Made by a program: the position numbers and the translations under genes. From assembly GCF_900114535.1 (NCBI RefSeq), contig NZ_FOTK01000006.1:62001-126000 (forward strand): DNA of 64,000 nucleotides. The letters run 5' to 3'. The stretch comes from Methylobacterium pseudosasicola. GTDB lineage: Bacteria; Pseudomonadota; Alphaproteobacteria; Rhizobiales; Beijerinckiaceae. Under the pieces are notes generated by a model. The model made no database searches, was not told the origin of the DNA, and saw only the letters and a list, made by a program, of their open reading frames with translations. This document shows, one piece after another, positions 25,076 through 31,742 of the stretch; within the stretch, counting starts at the first letter, position 1; the number at the start of each line of letters is the position of its first letter.

Positions 25076-25984
25076 TTGACCTTCCGCCTGGCCCATCTGA
25101 GCGACCCCCATGTCGGCCCGCTGGGCCGCGTGCGCCTGCACCAGCTCATCGGCAAGCGCGCCACCGGCTACGCCAACTGGCGGCGCGGCCGCTCGCGCAG
25201 CCACGACATGACGGTGCTCGAAACCCTGGTGGCGGACCTGAAGCAGCAGGGCGTGGCGCACGTCGCCTGCACGGGCGACCTCTGCAATATCGGCCTGCCG
25301 AGCGAGTGGGAGACCGCGCGGACCTTCCTGGAGGCCCTGGGCTCACCCGAGACGGTGAGCTTCGTGCCGGGGAATCACGACGCCTATGTCCGCGGCTCCC
25401 TGGAGGGCCTGCTGGCGACCTGCCAGGGTTATACGAGCGACGATTCGGGCTCGTCTGGCCGCTTTCCCTATCTGCGCCGGCGCGGCCCCGTGGCGCTGAT
25501 CGGCCTCTCGAGCGCGATCCCGACCAAGCCGTTCGTGGCGACTGGACGTCTCGGGCCGCCGCAGCTCGCCGCCGCCGAATCGCTGCTGCGAGCGCTCGCC
25601 ACCGAGCCGGGCAAGCCGTTCCGGGTGGTGATGATCCACCATCCGCCGCAGCCCGGAGGCGCCTCGTCCGGGCGGGAACTCAAGGATGCCGCCACCTTCA
25701 CGGCGATGATCGCCCGGGCCGGCGCCGACCTGATCCTGCACGGCCACAACCACACCACCACCAGCGCCCTGGTCCCGGGACCGGACGGCCGCTTCGTGCC
25801 GGTGATCGGCGCACCCTCGGCCTCGGCGCGGCCGGACGGGCATGGCGGCCTGGCGGCGCGCCGGGCCTCCTACCTGCTCTACGAAATCACCCGGCATGGG
25901 GCCGGCTTCGCAGTCACCGCACGGCGGCGCGGCCTCGATGCGGCGGGTGTCGTCACTGATCTGGGACCGATCGATCTCGACTGA
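25076..25984 (+). CDS. Metallophosphoesterase (calcineurin-like)
   Basis: 302 aa with all five dimetal motifs in order: LSDPHVG (8-14), TGDLCN (about 65), GNHDAY (about 98), HHPPQ (about 186) and GHNHTT (about 222). Family members hydrolyse phosphodiesters or phosphomonoesters such as cyclic nucleotides; the substrate here is unknown. Start is a TTG at 25076, which places the first motif correctly at the N-terminus; no ATG is available and the ribosome-binding site is weak. There is no signal peptide. Confidence 0.88.
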   Translation: MTFRLAHLSDPHVGPLGRVRLHQLIGKRATGYANWRRGRSRSHDMTVLETLVADLKQQGVAHVACTGDLCNIGLPSEWETARTFLEALGSPETVSFVPGNHDAYVRGSLEGLLATCQGYTSDDSGSSGRFPYLRRRGPVALIGLSSAIPTKPFVATGRLGPPQLAAAESLLRALATEPGKPFRVVMIHHPPQPGGASSGRELKDAATFTAMIARAGADLILHGHNHTTTSALVPGPDGRFVPVIGAPSASARPDGHGGLAARRASYLLYEITRHGAGFAVTARRRGLDAAGVVTDLGPIDLD

Positions 25985-26050
25985 CGGCCTTGGCGTCGTC
26001 GGTCCCGAGGCCGGCCGCGCCGATCCGGGCGGGCGGCCTCGGCAGCGTCA

Positions 26051-26212
26051 TCAAAGGCTCGCGGCTGCGAGCTCGGTCCGTTGCTGCTGGCTGATGCTGG
26101 CTTCGTAGCGTTCGGCCTGCAGGCGGGTCAGGCCGCTGATCAACGCGAGGGTCCCGCGATAGACCGTGTAAGTGCCGTCGTGAGTCGGCTTGACGCGAAT
26201 CATCTCTGCCAT
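26051..26212 (-). CDS. Small hypothetical protein, 53 aa
   Basis: Leftward open frame from ATG 26212 to TGA 26051 encoding a mostly polar, soluble product that begins MAEMIRVKPTHDGTYTVYRG and has a Gln-rich part (SISQQQRTEL). The YTVYRG and LQAERYEASI segments look like a folded mini-domain rather than random translation, and an AAGGCAGG element precedes the start. I recognise no family. Confidence 0.5.
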   Translation of the reverse strand: MAEMIRVKPTHDGTYTVYRGTLALISGLTRLQAERYEASISQQQRTELAAASL

Positions 26213-26322
26213 GGAAGCCTGCCTTGTGCTGGAGGTTGCCTGTCTTCGTCGAAGGAGAGCGATCCTTTTTGCTGATCTGGCCGGTCGAACGCGCGAACGG
26301 TAAGGAGGTTATCAATCACTCT

Positions 26323-26358
26323 ATGCCTGGCAAGGGTCGGCTGCGGCGAAATGCTTAG
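26323..26358 (+). other. Possible leader peptide, 11 aa
   Basis: ATG CCT GGC ... TAG encodes the basic peptide MPGKGRLRRNA. AAGGAGGT lies 13 bases before the ATG, slightly far. Followed at once by a stable hairpin, so an attenuation-like leader before the amidase gene can be considered. The evidence is positional only. Confidence 0.25.
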
Positions 26359-26367
26359 TTAATTCTG

Positions 26368-26401
26368 TTGCAATGCGGCAAGCCGTTGCCGCCATTCGCA
26401 A
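26368..26401 (+). terminator. Bulged 14-bp hairpin upstream of the amidase gene
   Basis: TTGC-AATG-CGGCAA (26368-26381) pairs with TTGCCG-C-CATT-CGCAA (26386-26401) around GCCG, with two single-base bulges. No T-run follows, so termination is not certain. It lies between the 12-codon frame and the amidase start. Confidence 0.4.
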
Positions 26402-26532
26402 TCGGCCAGTGCTCAAAAATGCGGCCGGGCACTTGCATAATGAATATGGCCGCGTCGGACCGTGACGTGCCCGCGCGCGGCACGGATCCGGCGCGAATCT
26501 CTGCCCCACGGGGCTCGGCGAAGGGATCCCTC

Positions 26533-27927
26533 ATGCAGCTCTGGCGTCTGACCGCGACCGACCTCTCGGACCTGATCCGCACCGGTCAGGTGTCGGCCCG
26601 GGAGGTGGCGCAGGCGGCCCTCGGGCGGCTCGACGCGGTCAATGGCCGGATCAACGCCGTGGTCGCGCATCACCCGGAGGAGGTGCTGGCCCAGGCCGAC
26701 GCGGTCGATGCCGCCCGCGCCCGGGGCGACACGCTCGGGCCGCTGGCGGGCGTGCCGGTGACGATCAAGGTCAATGTCGACCAGCGCGGCTTCGCCACCA
26801 CGAACGGGCTGCGGCTCCAGCGCGATCTCATGGCCGCCGACGACAATCCCGTGGTGGCGAATATCCGTCGGGCCGGGGCGGTGTTGCTCGGGCGGACCAA
26901 CACGCCGGCCTTCTCGCTGCGCTGGTTCACCACCAACCAGCTCCATGGCGCGACAAAGAACCCGCGCGATCCCGCGCTGACCCCCGGGGGCTCGTCCGGC
27001 GGGGCCGGCGCCGCGGTGGCGGCCGGGATCGGGGCGATCGCCCACGGGACCGACATCGCCGGCTCGGTGCGCTACCCGGCCTATGCCTGCGGCGTGCATG
27101 GCTTGCGTCCGAGCCTCGGCCGGATCCCGGCCTGGAACGCTTCGTCGCCCGAGCGCGGGATCGGGCCGCAGCTCATGGCGGTGTCGGGACCGCTGGCGCG
27201 CAGCATCGCCGATCTGCGTCTCGCCCTCCACGTGATGGCGGCCCCCGATCCGCGCGACCCGTGGTGGGTGCCGGCGCCCCTAGAAGGACCGGCGGTGCCG
27301 CGCCGGGCGGCTCTGTGCGTGCGGCCCGGCGGTCTCGCGGTGGTGCCGGAGGTCGAGGCCGCGTTGCGTGACGCCGCCCGGCGGCTCACCGACGCGGGCT
27401 GGACGGTCGAGGAGATCGCCGACACCCCGCCGATCCGCGAGGCGAGCGCCCTTCAGCTCCAGCTCTGGCTCGGCGACGGCTACGCCGCGACCCGGGCGGC
27501 CGCCGAGCGCGAGGGCGACGCGGCGGCCATCGACCTGCTGGAGTATTTCCGGGAGCCCGCGGAGGCGATGCCCCCCGACGCCATCGCCAAGGCGCTGATC
27601 CGGCGGGCGACGCTCGCCCGGGAATGGGCGCTGTTCCTCGCCGAGCATCCGGTGCTGCTGGTGCCGGTCTCGGCCGAGCTGCCGTTCCCGGACGGGCTCG
27701 ACCGCACCGGCGAGGCCGGAATCGAGCGCGCCTTCGAGGCGAACCTGCTGCAGGTCGGCTTGGCGCCTCTCGGCGTGCCGGCGCTCACCGTCACCACCGG
27801 CCTCGTCGGCCGAACGCCTGTGGGCGTGCAGCTCGTCGCCGCCCGCTACCGGGAAGACCTGTGCCTCGCCGCGGGCGCCGCGATCGAGGCGCCCGGCGTG
27901 CCGGAGATGCCGATCGATCCAGTCTGA
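26533..27927 (+). CDS. Amidase signature (AS) family amidase
   Basis: 464 aa from ATG 26533 (MQLWRLTATDLSDLIRTGQVSARE). The Ser-cisSer-Lys catalytic triad is complete: Lys in VPVTIKVNVDQ, the cis-Ser in the Gly/Ser-rich PGGSSGGAGAAVAAG, and the nucleophile Ser in GTDIAGSVRYPAYACG. It hydrolyses carboxamides to acid and ammonia in the cytoplasm; substrate specificity is not readable. It is a single gene but lies in a region with a second amidase, a nitrile hydratase and a penicillin acylase. Confidence 0.9.
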   Translation: MQLWRLTATDLSDLIRTGQVSAREVAQAALGRLDAVNGRINAVVAHHPEEVLAQADAVDAARARGDTLGPLAGVPVTIKVNVDQRGFATTNGLRLQRDLMAADDNPVVANIRRAGAVLLGRTNTPAFSLRWFTTNQLHGATKNPRDPALTPGGSSGGAGAAVAAGIGAIAHGTDIAGSVRYPAYACGVHGLRPSLGRIPAWNASSPERGIGPQLMAVSGPLARSIADLRLALHVMAAPDPRDPWWVPAPLEGPAVPRRAALCVRPGGLAVVPEVEAALRDAARRLTDAGWTVEEIADTPPIREASALQLQLWLGDGYAATRAAAEREGDAAAIDLLEYFREPAEAMPPDAIAKALIRRATLAREWALFLAEHPVLLVPVSAELPFPDGLDRTGEAGIERAFEANLLQVGLAPLGVPALTVTTGLVGRTPVGVQLVAARYREDLCLAAGAAIEAPGVPEMPIDPV

Positions 27928-27948
27928 CCCAATCCGGCCTGCCGCCCA

Positions 27949-27973
27949 GGAACCGGATTGCAATGGCCTCGCT
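27949..27973 (+). promoter_or_regulatory. Weak EcfG-like promoter candidate
   Basis: GGAAC followed after 16 bases by CGCT, one mismatch from the general stress response promoter GGAAC-N16/17-CGTT. It ends 29 bp before the small membrane protein start. Suggestive only. Confidence 0.3.
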
Positions 27974-27976
27974 TAT

Positions 27977-27991
27977 ACAACTGATAGTTGT
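27977..27991. promoter_or_regulatory. Palindromic operator candidate
   Basis: ACAACT-GAT-AGTTGT, a perfect dyad with six-base arms, placed between the possible promoter elements and the start at 28003. The sequence is of the kind bound by MarR/PadR-type dimers, but no such regulator gene is adjacent. Confidence 0.4.
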
Positions 27992-28002
27992 GTGAGGCAC
28001 CC

Positions 28003-28167
28003 ATGTCCGTGATCGCGACCGCAGGCTGCGTCGGAAGCGCCCTGGTCTTCACCTTGGCCGCGTCCTCGGGCCCGCTGCTGGCCTTGGCCGGGTTCTTCGG
28101 CGGCGGCACGATCGGGGGGATGATCGGCGCCGTGGCGGTGGCGGCCCTCGGCTGGGGCCGCGCCTGA
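28003..28167 (+). CDS. Small membrane protein, 54 aa
   Basis: ATG 28003 to TGA 28167 with GTGAGG upstream. The product is almost wholly hydrophobic, two probable transmembrane helices separated by a short turn, the second rich in glycine (GGGTIGGMIGAVAVAALGWG), which favours close helix packing. No family is recognised. It is convergent with the NmrA-like gene, with 2 bp between the stop codons. Confidence 0.55.
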   Translation: MSVIATAGCVGSALVFTLAASSGPLLALAGFFGGGTIGGMIGAVAVAALGWGRA

Positions 28168-28169
28168 TC

Positions 28170-29090
28170 TCACGCCCGACCGCGCGGCTCGGCGGTCTCC
28201 GACAGGAAGGTTCGGACTTTGGTCCAGCGCAGGTCCGGGTAGCGGTCGTTGTCGAGGGGCGTGAGCCGGGCGCGGCCCTCGAACATGTCGCGCAGGTACT
28301 GCATGCCCTGCCAGGGCGGGAACACCGCGCCGCGCCCCGGAGCGAGGGTGCGGGCGACGCGGATCATCAGACCCAGAGAGCCGAGGCTGCCGGCGCGCAG
28401 CACCCGATAGCGCGTGCCTCGGGCCGCGCTCGCCGCCTCGGCCAAGTCGCGGGCGCTCACGCTATCGCCGGCGATCCGCAGCCAGCGCGGGGTCCCGGGA
28501 TCCAGGGCGGCCCGGGCCGTGAAGGCCGCGGTGTCGTCCTTGGTGGTGAAGTCGAGGATTTGGTCGGCGCTGCCCCAGGAGAGCACCCGGCGCGGGCGGT
28601 GGAGGATCAGCGGCGCCTGCCCGTCGAGCAATTCCATGAACGCGCCGCTGAGCACCGAGGTCGCCTGGATCGAGGCGGCGTCGAGACGGTCCCGGAAGGC
28701 GCGGCGCAGGTCGAGGTTGCGGTTCCCGCCGGGCGCGGTCTTGGCGTAGTCGATCGAGAAATCCGAGGGGATGAAGCGCGGCACGCCGGCCCGGACGGCA
28801 CCCTCCAGCAAAGCGGTCTGCGCATCGATCACGGTCCCGCTCAACCCGTTGAAGGCCGAGACCACGCAGGCCGCCCCCGTGCACGCGACCTGCCAGTTGC
28901 CGGGGCGGCCGGGGCCAGCCTCGACCACGCGGGCGCCCAGCGCGTGGAGCGGCGCGACCCGGGCCTGATCCGTCCCGGGCCGGACGAGAGCGGTGACCGC
29001 TGCGCCCTCGCGCCGGAGCGCCCGCACGATCCGCAGGCCGAGATCGCCGGTGGCGCCGGCGACCGCGACCGTCACGGGATCGGGGCTCAC
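28170..29090 (-). CDS. NmrA/HSCARG-like NAD(P)-binding protein
   Basis: 306 aa. The N-terminus has the extended-SDR nucleotide motif VAVAGATGDLGLRIVRAL (GxxGxxG), then TALVRPGTDQA and PRFIPSDFSIDYAK, typical of NmrA-family and isoflavone reductase-like proteins. Several members sense the NADP(H) balance without being enzymes. GTG 29090 overlaps the M20 peptidase stop (GTGA), so it is the last gene of a five-gene operon. Whether it is an enzyme of that pathway or a regulator is open. Confidence 0.82.
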   Translation of the reverse strand: MSPDPVTVAVAGATGDLGLRIVRALRREGAAVTALVRPGTDQARVAPLHALGARVVEAGPGRPGNWQVACTGAACVVSAFNGLSGTVIDAQTALLEGAVRAGVPRFIPSDFSIDYAKTAPGGNRNLDLRRAFRDRLDAASIQATSVLSGAFMELLDGQAPLILHRPRRVLSWGSADQILDFTTKDDTAAFTARAALDPGTPRWLRIAGDSVSARDLAEAASAARGTRYRVLRAGSLGSLGLMIRVARTLAPGRGAVFPPWQGMQYLRDMFEGRARLTPLDNDRYPDLRWTKVRTFLSETAEPRGRA

Positions 29091-30229
29091 GATCGGCCCG
29101 CGGTGCCGAGATTGGCGAGCAGAGCCGCGAACAGCCGCGCCCGCTGGGGCAGCGTCTCGATCAGCACGTGCTCGTCGAGGGTGTGGTAGCCCTGGCCCAG
29201 CGGTCCGAGGCCGTCGAGGGTCGGGATGCCGTTGGCGCCGGTGAAGTTTCCGTCCGAGCCGCCGCCGGCGCTGCGATGGGGCAAGGGCTGGCCGAGCGCC
29301 TCGCTCAAGGTCCGCGCCTGCTCGTAGAGGGCCAGGCAGCCGGCATCGGGCTCCCAGACCGGCCGGGTGACGCCCCGGGTCACCGAGAAGCGGACGCCGT
29401 CCTGCTCGCCAGACAGGGCCAGCATCCGCGCGACTCCGCGGTCGAGATCGGCCTGACGCTTGGCCATGCTCAGGGCCTGCCCGCGGCACAGGGTCGGGAC
29501 GCAATTGACCCATTGCCCGCCCGAGACGATCCCGGTGGAGAAGGTGCAATCCGCATCCGATAGGCTGTCGATCGCCAGGATCATGCGCGCCATAGCACGG
29601 ATCGCCGAGCGGCCCTCGTGGGGCGAGGCGCCGGCATGGCTCGGGCGGCCCACGGCCTCCAGGTCGAAGCGCGCGATGGCGTAACGGCCTGTGACGACGC
29701 CGTTGTCGGCTTGGCCGGGCTCGGGCACCAGCACGAAGGCGTGGCGGCCGGCCTCGGCCTCGATCAGGTCCCGGGTCGAGGGGCTGCCGACCTCCTCGTC
29801 GCCAGTGAACAGGAATGTCACCGGCAGCGGCGTCTCGATACCGGCGGCGGTGAGCGCGCGGATCGCCGCGAGGGCGATCACGTTGCCGCCCTTCATGTCG
29901 AGGATGCCCGGCCCGTAGGCGCGGTTGCCCGCGATCCGCCAGGGCAGGCTCCCGAGGGTGCCGACCGGATGCACCGTGTCGAGATGCCCGAGCACCAGGA
30001 TGCCGGGCCGGTCACGATGGCGATGGGGGAAGCGGGCGCGGACGCAATCGCTCAGGCCCATCCGGCCGGGGATGGTCTCGACCGCAGCCCCGGCGACCGC
30101 GAGGTCGCGGGCGGCCAGGCCCATCATCCGGTTGACCGCGGCCGCGTCGTGGGTCGGGCTCTCGCATTCCACCCAGGGGCGCAACGTCGCCAGGATGGAC
30201 TCGGCGTCGAACGGCAGGTCCGGGATCAT
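29087..30229 (-). CDS. M20 family metallopeptidase
   Basis: 380 aa. The two-zinc site is visible: VLGHLDTVHPVG (His, Asp), GPGILDMKGG (Asp), TGDEEVGS (Glu pair), and a His near the C-terminus in QGYHTLDEHV. The lid domain motif RPSHAGASPHEG is present. M20 enzymes of this glutamate-carboxypeptidase/ArgE-like type remove acyl groups from amino acids or cleave di- and tripeptides. Its ATG overlaps the stop of the M81 gene (ATGA), and its own stop overlaps the NmrA-like start. Confidence 0.9.
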   Translation of the reverse strand: MIPDLPFDAESILATLRPWVECESPTHDAAAVNRMMGLAARDLAVAGAAVETIPGRMGLSDCVRARFPHRHRDRPGILVLGHLDTVHPVGTLGSLPWRIAGNRAYGPGILDMKGGNVIALAAIRALTAAGIETPLPVTFLFTGDEEVGSPSTRDLIEAEAGRHAFVLVPEPGQADNGVVTGRYAIARFDLEAVGRPSHAGASPHEGRSAIRAMARMILAIDSLSDADCTFSTGIVSGGQWVNCVPTLCRGQALSMAKRQADLDRGVARMLALSGEQDGVRFSVTRGVTRPVWEPDAGCLALYEQARTLSEALGQPLPHRSAGGGSDGNFTGANGIPTLDGLGPLGQGYHTLDEHVLIETLPQRARLFAALLANLGTAGRS

Positions 30230-31707
30230 CGGGCGCTCTCGGCGGAGGACTCGGCGAAGGGATCGACCACCTTGGGCCAGTAGCGGCCCGAGCGCTTGGT
30301 GTAGGGGATCGCGCCGTAATCCGGCGGGACCGCCCCCGGCGCCGCGACGTAGCGGACCTCGCTCGCGATCGGCGCGAAGGCGGCGTAGAAATGCTGCATC
30401 GACTTCACCACCACGATTCGCTTGTCGTCGAGGCTGAGCCCGAGCCCCGTGAAGGCGTCGGGCGCGAAAGCCTGCTGGCGGATATGGGTCAGGACCACGT
30501 GGATCCCATCGGCCTCGACCCAGGCGGCAGGCCCGAGGCGGGCCCGGCCGCCGCTGAGGCCGCCCTGGCTGTGATCCTCGGAGAGGCCGCGCACGGTGAT
30601 GCGCAGGTCCACGGGATCGCCCGAGGTGACGCCGCACTTGCCGCCGATGCGCAGCACGAAGGTCGCGCCGAGCCCGGCCTCGTGGCAGATCCCGACCGCG
30701 CCGGGATCCCAGATCAGACCGAGCGCCACATCCGTGATGCCGCGCTCGGCGAGGCGCGCCAGGATCGCGGTGTTATCGGAGGGCGCGCCGGCCCCCGCAT
30801 TATCGGCGAAGTCGGCCAGCACCATCGGGCGCGGGTCGTCCGAGGCCAAGGCCGCGTCGATGGCGGCATCGATGCTGTCGCAGCGGCTCGCCGCCTCTTC
30901 GCGCATCGCCCAGACCTCCCGGGCGAGTTCATCTGCCAGCGCCTGCGCCTTGGCGGCATCGCCGTCGGCGACAACCAGCATTTTCGCGCCGACATCCGGC
31001 ACGTCGCCCCAGGGGAAGCCGTGCCCGAAGGAGACCGACAGGATGCCGTCCCGGCCCTCCAGCGCCTCCATCCGGCGCACGAAGCCGGCGACCGGCTCGC
31101 GGGTGGTGCGCCACATGTTGATCATCCGGCAATCGGCATAGGCCATCACCGGCCGGATGTCTTTCGCGGCTGTCCGCACCACGAGAGGATAGAGGTCGCG
31201 GGCGCGGTCGACGATGTCGGTGTGCGGGTATTCCTTGTAGATCACGATCACGTCGGCGCTCCGCCGCATCGCCTCGGTGAGATGGCAATGCAGGTCGAGC
31301 TCGACGCCGATCGTCGCGTCCGGGCCGACGATGGCGCGGACCCGCTCCAGGGTGTCGCCCTCGCAATCGTCAGTGCCCTCGGCGACCATGGCGCCGTGCA
31401 TGAACAGCAGCACGGCATCGACCGGCCTGGCCGCCCGGAGATCGTCGAGCAGGGCGTCGCGCAATTCCTCGTAGACGGCGCGCAGGGTGATCCCGCCCGG
31501 CTGCGCGAAGGTCGAGAGGCTCTCGACGACATTGTGACCATCCGCCTCGGCCTGCTCGTGCCAGGCCTTGAGGGCGATGTTGCTGAGGCGAGGCGGGTTC
31601 TTGCTGCCGTCCCGGCGGGCATAGTCGGCCAGAAAGGCCGCGCGGCCGGTGGGCAGGGGCGCGAAGGTGTTGGTCTCGGTGGCGAGGCCCGCGATGAAGA
31701 TCTGCAC
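30226..31707 (-). CDS. M81 family metallopeptidase (MlrC-like)
   Basis: 493 aa. Relatives of MlrC, which cuts the linear tetrapeptide of microcystin at its Adda residue in sphingomonads. Family markers are IAGLATETNTFAPLP at the start, LLFMHGAMVAEGTDDCEGD, GVELDLHCHLTEAM, IYKEYPHTDIVDRA and VLADFADNAGAGAPSDNT, which include the proposed zinc ligands. GTG 31707 is the only start that precedes the conserved N-terminus. General M81 proteins are common in bacteria that make no contact with microcystin; the likely substrate class is modified peptides or amides. Confidence 0.9.
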   Translation of the reverse strand: MQIFIAGLATETNTFAPLPTGRAAFLADYARRDGSKNPPRLSNIALKAWHEQAEADGHNVVESLSTFAQPGGITLRAVYEELRDALLDDLRAARPVDAVLLFMHGAMVAEGTDDCEGDTLERVRAIVGPDATIGVELDLHCHLTEAMRRSADVIVIYKEYPHTDIVDRARDLYPLVVRTAAKDIRPVMAYADCRMINMWRTTREPVAGFVRRMEALEGRDGILSVSFGHGFPWGDVPDVGAKMLVVADGDAAKAQALADELAREVWAMREEAASRCDSIDAAIDAALASDDPRPMVLADFADNAGAGAPSDNTAILARLAERGITDVALGLIWDPGAVGICHEAGLGATFVLRIGGKCGVTSGDPVDLRITVRGLSEDHSQGGLSGGRARLGPAAWVEADGIHVVLTHIRQQAFAPDAFTGLGLSLDDKRIVVVKSMQHFYAAFAPIASEVRYVAAPGAVPPDYGAIPYTKRSGRYWPKVVDPFAESSAESAR

Positions 31708-31742
31708 GGTTTTTCCAGTCCCCGTCTTCGGCCGGCCACCGG

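Larger units (their letters stand above)
26213..26532. other. Non-coding region upstream of the amidase gene
   Basis: 320 bp, less GC-rich than its surroundings. It contains a strong ribosome-binding-site-like AAGGAGGT (26302-26309), a 12-codon open frame (26323-26358) and a bulged hairpin (26368-26401), described separately. An in-frame extension of the amidase into this region is possible but its codons read poorly. Confidence 0.5.

Noticed and set aside
26368..26532. Upstream extension of the amidase reading frame by 55 codons
   Set aside because: The extension overlaps the bulged hairpin and has no ribosome-binding site, and AS-family amidases start near the WRLTATDLSDLI segment.
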